From positions 186,001 to 250,000 of the forward strand of contig NZ_JAJKFQ010000011.1 of NCBI RefSeq assembly GCF_020966635.1: a stretch of 64,000 bases of DNA, given 5' to 3'. A program made the position numbers and the translations under genes. Below the pieces are notes generated by a model. That model saw only the letters and a list, made by a program, of their open reading frames with translations. It had not been told where the DNA came from and made no database searches. This stretch comes from Stieleria sp. JC731 (GTDB taxonomy: Bacteria > Planctomycetota > Planctomycetia > Pirellulales > Pirellulaceae). Shown here piece after piece: positions 9,831 through 19,259 of the stretch; position 1 is the first letter of the stretch, and the number at the start of each line of letters is the position of its first letter.

Positions 9831-9974
9831 GGTGACTCTGTCGATCAGAACGGTGTGATACGAGGGAAAGGTCGGGGCTGCCCTCGTTGCAGGATCAGGT
9901 TGCCACACAATAGAATCCCGTACCGATGTTCCTGGCAACCAGACCACTATTTTCTCCTGCGAACACAATCGTTT

Positions 9975-11789
9975 ATGAACGCCACCGAGTCACTTGCTGC
10001 CGTTTCCCAAGCTGCCGAAGACGGGAAAATCACCTCCACTGCTGTTGAAAACATCCAGCGTTGGCTGACAGAAGACCGCTATGCGGACTACCGAGACCAG
10101 GTGGCAGCAGAAATTGAGTCGGGCAACTGGCAAGCCCTCGACGATGCTTTCTGGACCATCATTCCCTTCGGCACCGGTGGCCGCCGCGGACGGATGTACC
10201 CAATCGGTTCCAATGCGATCAACGACCGCACGATCGGTGAAAGCGCCCAAGGACTGGCGGACTATGTCACTGAATACCACAAGGGTGCAAAAGAACTCTC
10301 GTGCGTCATTGCCTATGACACTCGCCACAAGTCGCGCCACTTCGCCGAGCTATGCGCCGGAATTATGGTGGCGGCGGGATTCAAGGTTTACTTCCTGGAC
10401 GACTATCGCGCAACGCCACAGCTTTCTTTCGCCGTGCGGCACAAGGCATGCGACTGCGGAATCATGGTGACAGCCAGCCACAACCCGCCGAGTGACAACG
10501 CGGTCAAAGTTTATTGGTCCAGCGGCGCACAAGTTTTGCCGCCGCACGACAAAGCAATTATTGATCGCGTGATGAATTGCCAGGAAATCAACCAAGTCCC
10601 ATTCGAGGACGCACTTCGCGACGGGCGAGTCGAAATCGTTACCTCCGAAATCGACGAAGAGTTCCTGAAAGTCACCAAAGCACAGGCTTTCGAAGGTTCA
10701 CGTGACGTCAAGATTCTCTACACCCCGCTGCACGGTGTCGGTGCCGAAGCCGTTATTCCTTTGCTAAAGGCTGACGGGTTCAAATCTTGTGAAGTCTACG
10801 GGCCGCACGAAGAAAAAAGCGGTGATTTCCCCAACGTTCCTGGGCACGTTTCCAACCCCGAGAATACCGCGGTTTTTGAAAAGCCGATCGAATACGCCAA
10901 AGCCAACGGGTTCGACGTTATTTTGGCAACCGATCCCGACTGCGACCGCCTGGGTGTCGCCGCACCGGTAACGACCGATCCGTCTGGCGAGTGGGCGACT
11001 TTTAATGGCAACCAAATCGGTGCATTGCTGGCGAACTTTATCCTGGACAAACGCAATCAAGCTGAAACCTTGTCTCAGGACCATTACATCGTCAAAACGC
11101 TTGTCACGACCGAGTTGATTCGCAGTATTGCGAATTCGTACAACGTCAAAACGGTTGGCGATTTGCTGGTCGGTTTCAAGCACATCGCGGCCGCGATGGA
11201 CGCCAACGGTCCAGAAAAATTCGTGTTCGGTACCGAAGAATCGCACGGTTATCTCGTCGGCCAATACTGCCGCGACAAAGACGGCGCGGTCGCATGCATG
11301 TTGCTTAGCGAATTGGCCGCGGACCTGAAGCAGCAAGGGGTTTCGATGCACGAATACCTCGCATCGTTGTACCGCAAACATGGTTATCACAAGGAATACT
11401 TGATCAACCTGGTGATGGAAGGCAGCGAAGGAATGGCCGCGATGCAGCGACTGATGAAGGCGTTTCGCGAAACGCCTCCGGCATCGCTTGCCGGTCTTCG
11501 TGTGAGCCAAATTCGTGATTATCTCAATAGCACGAAAACCGATACCGCGAGCGGTGATTCACAGCCATTGGGTGATCCCGTCGGCAACTTGATCATCATG
11601 GATTTGGAAGAGGACGGGAACTACGTCGCGGCCCGCCCCAGCGGCACCGAGCCCAAGATCAAGCTTTATGTGTTCACAAAGCTTCCCGAAAATGAATCGC
11701 AAGATTTGTCCGATGCCGAAGCAAAGCTGGGTGAACGATTGAAGTCGCTCGAAGCGGATATGCGAGCGTTCGCTAAAGCCAATAGCTAG
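9975..11789 (+). CDS. Phospho-sugar mutase, PGM2-like (phosphoglucomutase/phosphopentomutase)
   Basis: A second alpha-D-phosphohexomutase of 604 residues, the length of the PGM2/phosphomannomutase-like subgroup. Motifs in order: GTGGRRGRM (N-terminal phosphate contact), MVTASHNPPSDNAVKVYW (catalytic Ser), ATDPDCDRLGVAAP (metal), FGTEESHGYLVG (sugar specificity; the GTEESHG form fits glucose or ribose phosphates) and RPSGTEPKIKLY (phosphate). It probably interconverts glucose-1-P and glucose-6-P. The ATG at 9975 gives MNATESLAAVSQ; the longer frame reaches back into the divergent neighbour's leader and is not convincing. The two mutases likely serve cell-wall and storage-sugar pathways. Confidence 0.9.
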   Translation: MNATESLAAVSQAAEDGKITSTAVENIQRWLTEDRYADYRDQVAAEIESGNWQALDDAFWTIIPFGTGGRRGRMYPIGSNAINDRTIGESAQGLADYVTEYHKGAKELSCVIAYDTRHKSRHFAELCAGIMVAAGFKVYFLDDYRATPQLSFAVRHKACDCGIMVTASHNPPSDNAVKVYWSSGAQVLPPHDKAIIDRVMNCQEINQVPFEDALRDGRVEIVTSEIDEEFLKVTKAQAFEGSRDVKILYTPLHGVGAEAVIPLLKADGFKSCEVYGPHEEKSGDFPNVPGHVSNPENTAVFEKPIEYAKANGFDVILATDPDCDRLGVAAPVTTDPSGEWATFNGNQIGALLANFILDKRNQAETLSQDHYIVKTLVTTELIRSIANSYNVKTVGDLLVGFKHIAAAMDANGPEKFVFGTEESHGYLVGQYCRDKDGAVACMLLSELAADLKQQGVSMHEYLASLYRKHGYHKEYLINLVMEGSEGMAAMQRLMKAFRETPPASLAGLRVSQIRDYLNSTKTDTASGDSQPLGDPVGNLIIMDLEEDGNYVAARPSGTEPKIKLYVFTKLPENESQDLSDAEAKLGERLKSLEADMRAFAKANS

Positions 11790-11993
11790 AACAATTGCGA
11801 ATGAATCCAATGCGGTGAATTCAGCCGCATTGGGATTGGTCATTTGGTGTAGTTGATTTGACCGCAGCTATCGGGATGTTGGTTTTCTATTGTCGCCCTT
11901 CACTCCGTGAAGGTAGCGTTCATTGCCTCTGGTATTGCGGAGTCGAACGCGACTACGTCTAGCGACGGTTCCCTGAAGGATGGCTAGTTTTTC

Positions 11994-12172
11994 AACCGCG
12001 GCTAACGCCGAAGCGGCTCAGGGATGTGGCTTGGGCTGCGCCGCTATCGCGCTAGCGACGGTTGCTTGAATCGAATTTGATTGTTGCATTAACCGCGGCT
12101 AGCGCCAAAGCGGCTCAGGGTTGGCGGATGACTCTGAGCCGTTATCGCGCTAGCGACGGTTGCATGATCATC
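11994..12172 (+). repeat. Two family A hairpin repeats
   Basis: Units start at 11994 and 12091 (97 bp apart) with the same arms as the 7636 array. They directly precede element copy B and lie downstream of the PGM2-like stop. A 35-bp relative of the 612-646 sequence lies just upstream at 11889-11923. Confidence 0.88.
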
Positions 12173-12539
12173 GAACTTCTTCGGCGGGCAGAGCCCGCAA
12201 GACATTGCATGCGAGGCGGGAGCCTCGCACGAGCTGGCTTGAACGGCTCCTGCCTTGTGACGCACTGATTTGAAGCCTCTGGCTGCGAAAAATCGCGGGT
12301 ATCGTATAGCGGTTCAGGGGGATGGACTCATCGCTTCGTCCACTACCGCTTTGCCCAAAATCATACTGGCTCCCCTCGCCTTCAAAACCTTCGCGGTAGG
12401 GACGCTGCTATTCCAATGGATCTTCCCGCGAAGGTTTTGAGGGAGAGGGGCCGGGGGTGAGGGTGCAAGCGTCCGGGAAAGAAGGTAGGGCTGATCCGCG
12501 AGAGAACCGCACGCTGGCGCGATAGCGGCTGATGGGGCA
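12173..12539. repeat. 367-bp dispersed element, copy B
   Basis: Second copy of the element at 8006-8372, in the same orientation and of identical length. About the last 240 bp appear identical; differences cluster near the left end (for example CACTACATGTG against CATTGCATGCG). Similarity stops abruptly after GGGGCA in both copies. The pair forms direct repeats about 4.2 kb apart around both mutase genes. Confidence 0.85.
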
Positions 12540-12567
12540 AAACCATTTCAGTAATTGTCTGGACACG

Positions 12568-12640
12568 AAACCGCGGCTAGCGCCGAAGCGGCTCATGGTT
12601 GTGAATGACTCTGAGCCGTGATCGCATTCGCGAGGGTTTC
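12568..12640 (+). repeat. Single family A hairpin repeat
   Basis: A unit AACCGCGGCTAGCGCCGAAG ... CTGAGCCGTGATCGCATTCG closes the cluster on the right of element copy B, mirroring the arrangement around copy A. Its second arm is slightly degraded. Confidence 0.8.
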
Positions 12641-12701
12641 TTCAATCGCTATGGCGGCAACACGTTCGGCTTACCGAGGTGCTTTCTGTTGTCACCCTAG
12701 C

Positions 12702-12732
12702 AAAAAACGCCGCAAGCAAAGCTTGCGGCGTT
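12702..12732 (-). terminator. Rho-independent terminator of the PpiD/SurA-like gene
   Basis: The stem AACGCCGCAAGC / GCTTGCGGCGTT, with an adjoining A-run on the plus strand, reads as a hairpin followed by TTTTTT for minus-strand transcription. It lies 30-60 bp beyond the stop codon at 12762. Confidence 0.85.
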
Positions 12733-12761
12733 GTCTGTTCTTTCAATCGGGCGATTCGGGT

Positions 12762-15206
12762 TTAGAAACCTTCGGGCTGATAACGATTGAAGCCTGTTTC
12801 TTCATCAATCGTATCGTAGAAGCCTCGCTGGATTTCTGTGGCTTCTGGGTTTGGCATGAACATCGCCATGATTCGTTGGCCCGGTTGCTTGAAGATTGCT
12901 CGCAGGTCAGAACTTGCTGGCAACAAGTTCTGACGTCGGATGACGTAGTAAACTCGTTCAGCTTGGTTTGGAGCGACAACAGCTTCGTCGTCTTCCGATG
13001 TAAAGACTGCTTCCATGAATCGAGGACCGATGGAGTCTAATTCACGAACGTTTCCGAGTGCGAACTGCCCAAAACCGGCCATGTTGTACCAGCTGAACGG
13101 TCCCAGTTCGGTGTAGTAATTGTCTTTGCGGTCTTCTGGAATCAGCTCTTCGAGTGATTTGCCATCGTTGACTTGCTTGGCGATCGAATCGGCTTCTTGC
13201 TGAGCAAGCTTGCGTGCTTCGACGACTCGAATGGCTTGGACAACCTCGTCGCGGATCTCTTCAAGTTCCGGGACAAAGCCTTCCTTTTCCTCGGTTTTCC
13301 AGGTCAGGTAGTGCCGCTCGGCACCCAGGTCGACGGTGTCGATTGGGCGGAAGAGAGGCTGCTTGATAACCTGTTCACCCAAGCCAAACATCATGATTCC
13401 AAACGGGATCGCTTGGCGAGTCAACGCGGTCGATTCGTCGACCGAGTCGTTAATGGGCTCATTTCGCAGCGAAACAATCGTGTGAGGGCCAATCTTGCGA
13501 TAGGTGAGTCCGAGTTCGGCTGCGAGTGATTCCAGGTTTGGGCGAGCGGGCGGTTCGCGAGTGGTGTCGCCGTCGTTCAATGCTCGTTCGTTGAAGTATT
13601 TCTTCATGACGCCACGTGCTTTGGCCAGAGCCGCATCCCGTGCGATTCGGGCTGGTTCCTCGACCATCGATTCGACGAGCTGCTCACGAACGTCTTCGAG
13701 TGGTTGGTAGCGTGGTTCTTCAGTCGCAGCTTCTTCCGCCGGTGCACCATCGCCTTCGGCGGGTGTGTTTTCAGCGGACTCGGTTGCGGTGGTTTCTTCG
13801 GAAGTGGATTCCGTCGAAGCGTCTGCTTGCATCGCAACGAGGCGAACGGCTCGATCGCTTGCGTTTTGGGATTGGTCTTCCTCAGCAGGCTCTTCAGTTG
13901 ATTCTTCCGCTGGCGGGTCTGATGCAGGTTCTGGTTCGGTGCTTGGCTCCGCAGTTTCCCCCGGCTCCGCTGTTTCCTCGCCGGATTGAGCCGGATCGGC
14001 GTCAAGCTTTTCTGCTGACTGAAGCTCTTTCTGGAACGACTCGATCTGGTTCATTCGCTGTTCCAGCTCGGCGTCGTTCTCTTCCGTAGCAGGTTCGTCG
14101 GTTTCCTCGGTCATTGCCGGCTCTGTTGCTGCTGCTGGTTCAGCTGCAGGAGGCGTTGCTGGTTCTGTTGTCGAGGTCGATTCTGATGCTTCTTCGGTCG
14201 CTGGCTTCGACTCCATTGGCGCTTCGGCGGCGTTTTCCGCAGCCGGCTCGTCGACAGTGGGTTCCAAAATCACATCGGGAGGCAACACGAATGCGCCGCC
14301 AGCTTTGCGACGTTCGTATTCCGCTGCGATCTCTTCGTCGGTCAGCTTTTTCGCTTCCGAATCGCGGAACGACTGCAGTTCAGCGAGTAGGTATTCGAAA
14401 CTAGCTGATTCGCGGCGGCGGAAGCCTGGTTCGGGCGACAGGTCGTTCGGGAAGACGTCTTTGCCGGCTTCGTAGACCGCTTGAATGTCGGTTTCAGATG
14501 GGTTTTCATCGGTTTTTTCGATGAAGTCATTCACCAACACGCCGTAGGTGTTGATGGTCGCCTGTTGGTTCAGTTTCAGGAAATTGGTCCAGTGATCCAG
14601 AGGCGAAAGGATTGGCATCCCGCCAGCACTAACCGACGCGTTGGCCGCTTGGAAATAAAGCTGAGCAAGAAGTTGCTTGCGAAGCATATCCAGCAGCTGG
14701 TACTCACCCATTTGGTTGTTGGTTTCGCGGCGAAGCAATGCATATCGCTCACGTTCGGTAACCAATCCGCTGGTGAATTGATCCAGCCAGGAACGGATCG
14801 AGGTGTCGTCTAGTTCCAGCCCTTTTTCTTGGGCGAGTGACGAAAACTGCAGTGTCCGGATCGAAAAGTCCTCGCTGGGGCTCTGTTCAATTCCGACCGA
14901 TTGAATTTGTTGGCTTTGTGGATCGACGGAAAAGATCGTTGGTGTTCCACCGCGTGCGAGCGTCAATTGTGCCAGTTTTCGCAGGAACTGGATTGTCGCG
15001 TAGTGATTCCGAGTGAAAGTTGCTACTCGGCTGGACGTTAGCGAGATCCCTTCGAACTCGGCGACAACCGGATCGGTCATGCCGGGGCCAGAGCTGCGCA
15101 TGTACTGAGAAACTGCCGGCAGCACGACGAAGGCAAACATGGCCAGCAGGATCAAGCCGGTCATCATGACCTTCTGATTGCGTCGAAACAGCTCCAGGGG
15201 ATTCAT
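12762..15206 (-). CDS. Membrane-anchored PpiD/SurA-like periplasmic protein with long acidic insert
   Basis: Predicted inner-membrane-anchored periplasmic protein related to the SurA/PpiD chaperone family. A short cytoplasmic N-terminus (MNPLELFRRNQK) precedes one membrane helix (about residues 13-35). A helical SurA_N-like domain follows (about 45-300), then a 200-residue low-complexity region rich in Glu, Ala, Pro, Thr and Ser (about 310-530), and a C-terminal domain (about 560-814) ending in FNRYQPEGF. I could not find a clear parvulin active-site pattern, so prolyl-isomerase activity is doubtful. I preferred the ATG at 15206 because it puts the membrane anchor at the N-terminus; a longer frame starts at 15323. 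It is divergent from topA and has its own terminator. Confidence 0.7.
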   Translation of the reverse strand: MNPLELFRRNQKVMMTGLILLAMFAFVVLPAVSQYMRSSGPGMTDPVVAEFEGISLTSSRVATFTRNHYATIQFLRKLAQLTLARGGTPTIFSVDPQSQQIQSVGIEQSPSEDFSIRTLQFSSLAQEKGLELDDTSIRSWLDQFTSGLVTERERYALLRRETNNQMGEYQLLDMLRKQLLAQLYFQAANASVSAGGMPILSPLDHWTNFLKLNQQATINTYGVLVNDFIEKTDENPSETDIQAVYEAGKDVFPNDLSPEPGFRRRESASFEYLLAELQSFRDSEAKKLTDEEIAAEYERRKAGGAFVLPPDVILEPTVDEPAAENAAEAPMESKPATEEASESTSTTEPATPPAAEPAAATEPAMTEETDEPATEENDAELEQRMNQIESFQKELQSAEKLDADPAQSGEETAEPGETAEPSTEPEPASDPPAEESTEEPAEEDQSQNASDRAVRLVAMQADASTESTSEETTATESAENTPAEGDGAPAEEAATEEPRYQPLEDVREQLVESMVEEPARIARDAALAKARGVMKKYFNERALNDGDTTREPPARPNLESLAAELGLTYRKIGPHTIVSLRNEPINDSVDESTALTRQAIPFGIMMFGLGEQVIKQPLFRPIDTVDLGAERHYLTWKTEEKEGFVPELEEIRDEVVQAIRVVEARKLAQQEADSIAKQVNDGKSLEELIPEDRKDNYYTELGPFSWYNMAGFGQFALGNVRELDSIGPRFMEAVFTSEDDEAVVAPNQAERVYYVIRRQNLLPASSDLRAIFKQPGQRIMAMFMPNPEATEIQRGFYDTIDEETGFNRYQPEGF

Positions 15207-15609
15207 AGCGGGACTTTTCAAGGGTGAAATGGAAGCGGACGAATTCAATCGAAGCGGAAAGCGTATCGCCGCCTGTTTTCGAGGGTCAAGCGGGAATTGG
15301 GCCAAAGTCGCCCTTATCGGCACAGATCCACCGGTTTCGTAAGTGTTCCAACTTCACTAGTCGTGGACAGTTTGTGATACTTGCCGACTTTCCAAACTTT
15401 TTCCAAGTCGTGGGCCATAATTGCCGACGAGTCGAAAAAACGCCGGTGTTTCTCCGAGAAACGGCTGTGTTTAACGAAACCTCTCTGGCCGAAAGCGGTC
15501 CGTCTGGAGAATCTTATTCGGAAATAGCGGATTGACGAATCGATGTTTGTCTCGCTACCACTAAACCGACCGGGTCCGTTCTACCGTATCTGAGCAGAGC
15601 ATCTTTTTA
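15207..15609. promoter_or_regulatory. Divergent promoter region of the PpiD-like gene and topA
   Basis: About 400 bp between divergent starts. No repeat element, no clear sigma-70 boxes of high quality and no small gene were recognised. It must hold the promoters for both genes. Confidence 0.4.
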
Positions 15610-18360
15610 ATGGCCAAGAGCAGCGGCAAGAGTCTGGTGATCGTCGAATCGCCAGCAAAAGCACGAACGATTTCCAAATTTTTGGGCAGCGCTTACCAGG
15701 TCGAAGCCAGCATTGGACATGTTCGGGACTTGCCCGAAGGTAAAAAAGACGTCCCCGAAAAATTCAAGGACAAGCCTTGGGCCTACTTGGGCGTGAACGT
15801 TGACGAGGGCTTCGAGCCGCTTTACATCGTTCCGACGGACAAGAAAAAACAGGTCAGCAAGCTTCGTGCGGCTTTGAAAGAAGCCGAAAACCTTTATCTC
15901 GCGACCGATGAAGACCGCGAAGGAGAGGCGATCAGCTGGCACTTACACGAGTTGCTCAAGCCGAAAGTCCCGGTCCACCGCTTGGTATTCCACGAGATTA
16001 CCAAGGAAGCGATCAGCGACGCGCTCGAACATACTCGTCAGATCGACGAAGGATTGGTTCGTGCACAGGAAGCCCGTCGGATCTTGGATCGTCTTTATGG
16101 CTACGACATGTCACAGCTGCTGTGGCGCAAGGTCGGCAGCGGCACATCAGCCGGACGCGTGCAGAGCGTTGCCGTTCGATTGATTGTCGAACGCGAACGC
16201 GAGCGAATGGTGTTCGTTCGCGCGACCTACTGGGATATTGACGCGACGTTCAATACCGAAGCGGGCGAGTCGATGTCCGCCACTTTGTCGCGGTACCAAG
16301 GCAAGCGTGTCCCGAGCGGTAAAGACTTTGACAGCACCACCGGAAAGCCGAACCGAGATGACATGCTGTTGCTTTCCGAGCAGGAAACCAACGAGCTTGC
16401 CGAGAAACTTCGCGAAACAGATTTCGCCGTCACCAAGGTCGAGGTCAAGCCTTTTTCGGAGCGTCCACGTGCTCCGTTTACCACCAGTACGCTGCAGCAG
16501 GAGGCCAACCGAAAGTTGGGCTTCGGTGCAAAACGCACCATGAATGCGGCTCAAAAACTGTACGAAAACGGTTACATCACCTACATGCGTACCGACAGTA
16601 CGACGCTCAGCAAAGAGGCGATCTCTGCGGCGCGTTCACTGGTGCGCAGCGAGTACGGCGAAGACTATCTGCACCCCGACGTTCGGGTTTACAAAGGCAA
16701 AGTCAAAAACGCTCAGGAAGCTCACGAAGCGATCCGGCCTGCGGGAACATCGTTCCGCACACCAGAATCGGTTCGCAGCAAGCTCGATAGCGACCAATTT
16801 CGTCTGTACGATCTGATCTGGAAGCGAACGGTGGCTTGCCAGATGGCAGACGCCAAAAAGCAGCGGATCAGCGTGGTCATTGAAGGTGGGCAGGCCGTCT
16901 TCACCGCCACGGGAACCAGCATTCTATTCGAAGGTTTCTTGCGGGCTTACGTCGAAGGCAGCGATAATCCCGAAGCGGAATTGGCTGATAAAGAACGGTT
17001 GCTGCCGAACGTTAGCGAGAACGATTCCTTGGCTCCGAAGGAAATGGAGCCCAAGAGCCACACCACTCAGCCGCCCGCACGCTACACCGAAGCTTCGCTA
17101 ACGCGGACGCTTGAAGAGAAAGGCATCGGCCGTCCCAGTACGTTCGCGTCGATTATCGGCACGATTACGGACGAGCGACGAAACTATATCTACAAGAAGG
17201 GCAACGCGTTGGTGCCCAGTTGGCGTGCCTTCAGCGTCACCCGATTGATGGAAGAGCATTTCGGCACTTTGGTGGACTATCAGTTTACCGCCGACATGGA
17301 AGACTTCTTGGATTCGATCAGCCGCAGCGAAGGCGTCGCCGAAGCCTACTTGCGTCGCTTTTACTTTGGTGATGACAGTGCGCCACCGCCAGAAATTGCG
17401 AATCTGAAGGTTGATCACAACGTGGCTTTGAAGCCGCGTTTGGAGAAGAAGCTAGAGGAAATCGACCCGCGCAAGACGGCGAAATTTTTGATCGGGATTC
17501 CCGACGAAGGTGAGTTCCGCGAAGAGGTTTTCGTTCGAGTTGGCAAGTACGGTCCGTTTCTTGAACAAGGTGAACGCAAGGCACCAATTCCAGACGGTAT
17601 GCCGCCGGATGAATTGGACTTGGCCAAGGCACTTGAGCTTCTCGAGGCCGGGCAGGTTGAAGACGAGCCATTGGGCACGCATCCCGAAACCGGTAAGCCG
17701 ATCTACGTCAAAATCGGGCGTTTTGGGCCTTACGTGCAACTTGGTGAACCCGACGATCCGGACAAGAAAAACCAGTCATTGCTGAAGGGGATGACGGCCG
17801 AAGATCTGACGCTGGAAACGGCGTGCAAGCTTTTGGAGCTGCCGCGGACGTTGGGGAATTTCCCGGACAACGACCAGCCCATCCAGGCATTCGACGGTCG
17901 CTATGGGCCCTACGTGAAGTGCGAAAAGGAAACCCGTTCGCTGCCCGATGGCATGTCCCCGCTTGAGGTCACGCTTGAAGAAGCGATCAAATTGCTCAAG
18001 GAGCCTAAGCGACGAGGTCGTGCCGCACCAAAGGAGCCACTGAAGATCTTCGAAGAGAAATCGCCAGTTACCGAAGGCGAAGTCAAGGTTCTTGACGGGC
18101 GGTATGGTCCCTACGTGACCGACGGTGAAACCAACGCTTCGTTGCCGAAGGGGACCGAGCCGAAGGACCTGACGATCGAAACGGCGCTGGATCTGTTGGC
18201 GGAGCGGGCCGCCAAGGGGGGCTCGAAAAAGAAGAAAAAGAAGAAAGCCACCAAGAAGAAGGCGACGAAGAAGAAAGCGACCAAGAAAAAGGCTGCCAAG
18301 AAGAAAAAAGCAGCTAAGAAGAAGTCGACGAAGAAAAAAGGGGCCAAGAAGAAGGCTTGA
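15610..18360 (+). CDS. topA: DNA topoisomerase I
   Basis: Relaxes negative supercoils by cutting and passing one DNA strand (type IA). The TOPRIM domain (about 8-120) has LVIVESPAKA and the acidic metal motif LATDEDREGEA. The catalytic core includes the nucleophile Y325 in YITYMRTDS and the motif GIGRPSTFASII. Instead of E. coli-like Cys4 zinc ribbons the C-terminus has four GRYGPYV-type topoisomerase C-terminal repeats (about residues 642, 700, 761 and 828), followed by a tail of about 45 residues made almost wholly of Lys, Ala and Thr, which probably binds DNA. The length of 916 residues fits this architecture. The start MAKSSGKSLVIVESPAKA is well placed. Confidence 0.97.
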   Translation: MAKSSGKSLVIVESPAKARTISKFLGSAYQVEASIGHVRDLPEGKKDVPEKFKDKPWAYLGVNVDEGFEPLYIVPTDKKKQVSKLRAALKEAENLYLATDEDREGEAISWHLHELLKPKVPVHRLVFHEITKEAISDALEHTRQIDEGLVRAQEARRILDRLYGYDMSQLLWRKVGSGTSAGRVQSVAVRLIVERERERMVFVRATYWDIDATFNTEAGESMSATLSRYQGKRVPSGKDFDSTTGKPNRDDMLLLSEQETNELAEKLRETDFAVTKVEVKPFSERPRAPFTTSTLQQEANRKLGFGAKRTMNAAQKLYENGYITYMRTDSTTLSKEAISAARSLVRSEYGEDYLHPDVRVYKGKVKNAQEAHEAIRPAGTSFRTPESVRSKLDSDQFRLYDLIWKRTVACQMADAKKQRISVVIEGGQAVFTATGTSILFEGFLRAYVEGSDNPEAELADKERLLPNVSENDSLAPKEMEPKSHTTQPPARYTEASLTRTLEEKGIGRPSTFASIIGTITDERRNYIYKKGNALVPSWRAFSVTRLMEEHFGTLVDYQFTADMEDFLDSISRSEGVAEAYLRRFYFGDDSAPPPEIANLKVDHNVALKPRLEKKLEEIDPRKTAKFLIGIPDEGEFREEVFVRVGKYGPFLEQGERKAPIPDGMPPDELDLAKALELLEAGQVEDEPLGTHPETGKPIYVKIGRFGPYVQLGEPDDPDKKNQSLLKGMTAEDLTLETACKLLELPRTLGNFPDNDQPIQAFDGRYGPYVKCEKETRSLPDGMSPLEVTLEEAIKLLKEPKRRGRAAPKEPLKIFEEKSPVTEGEVKVLDGRYGPYVTDGETNASLPKGTEPKDLTIETALDLLAERAAKGGSKKKKKKKATKKKATKKKATKKKAAKKKKAAKKKSTKKKGAKKKA

Positions 18361-18459
18361 TCCGCGGATACCGAGTTCCGTCGGAGCCGAAAACTGTCTA
18401 AACTTCGCGGCCCGAACAGAAATACATCATTACGAACCCAATTTTATTGGAGCCATCCT

Positions 18460-18642
18460 ATGCCAAGTGGCATCGAACGACGCCGTGAGATCCGCCGCCT
18501 ACGAACACGCCGCAAGAAAGTTGCCAAACTGTTGGCTCGAGCCAAGACCGGCAGCATGGAAAAAGGCGAAGTTGCACGAAAGTTGCGTGCGTTGACCCCC
18601 GGCGCTGATGTCATCATCGAGCGTGAAGGCCTGAACGCCTAA
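18460..18642 (+). CDS. Small basic conserved protein, function unknown
   Basis: A 60-residue, strongly basic N-terminal half (RRREIRRLRTRRKKVAKL) is followed by a segment ending in LTPGADVIIEREGLNA. A GGAG ribosome-binding site lies 8 bp before the ATG, and a strong terminator follows at 18792, so the gene looks real despite its size. I recall similar short proteins in other planctomycetes but cannot assign a function; nucleic-acid or ribosome binding would fit the charge. It lies 100 bp after topA and could be co-transcribed with it. Confidence 0.75.
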   Translation: MPSGIERRREIRRLRTRRKKVAKLLARAKTGSMEKGEVARKLRALTPGADVIIEREGLNA

Positions 18643-18791
18643 TTTCCTTTCCGTGTTACCTGATGGGCGACACGGTTGGATGGCCGATCGGTTCTGCAGC
18701 CCGCAGGTGGTTTGAATCGCCGTAAACGCCTCGGTTCAGCGAACCTGATTGCTTGCGAGTGATTGGTATCGCGATAAAGCGACTGAACAAC

Positions 18792-18832
18792 CCGGTCGGT
18801 CAGATCTGTGGATCCGATCGACCGGTTTTTTT
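18792..18832 (+). terminator. Rho-independent terminator after the 60-residue protein gene
   Basis: The stem CCGGTCGGTC / GATCGACCGG with a short loop is followed by TTTTTTT on the plus strand. It probably ends the topA/small-protein transcript. Confidence 0.85.
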
Positions 18833-19259
18833 GTGCCCTGCGTTCTTACTTCAGAAACTCAGTCCTTGGTTTTTGGAAACACTGTCCTCTGTGAAATCAC
18901 AGTGGCCTGCCGGGCCAGGGTGAAAAGTGGGACGCGTTTCATGAACGCTGCGTTCGCTTTTGCGATGATCCGCTGTTCGGCATGCTGAAAATGGCATCGT
19001 TGGGTAGGTGGATTGGTTTTGCGAATTGCGGTTCGCGTGAAATTGCCGGCGATGTTCATCCGATGCCCTGCTCAGTTTGGACACCCTTCTCTGCTGGGGG
19101 ATTGGCTTCTTTGGGTGAGTCTGATGTCCGATTGCAGATTCGTCGAAACTCTCTAGCTTTACAGCCAGAAAATCTTTCTTGCTTTGGCTGAACCTTCGTT
19201 AGTCGTCGGGCGTACGTGTCGCCTAACGTCTGAATCTAATTCCACACTATAGGACGATC
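18833..19259. other. Gene-free stretch before the ABC transporter genes
   Basis: About 430 bp with no convincing gene. A short palindrome (CACTGT ... ACAGTG, about 18880-18904) is visible. The promoter for the ABC genes should lie here. The ABC ATPase start has AGGA five bases upstream. Confidence 0.4.
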
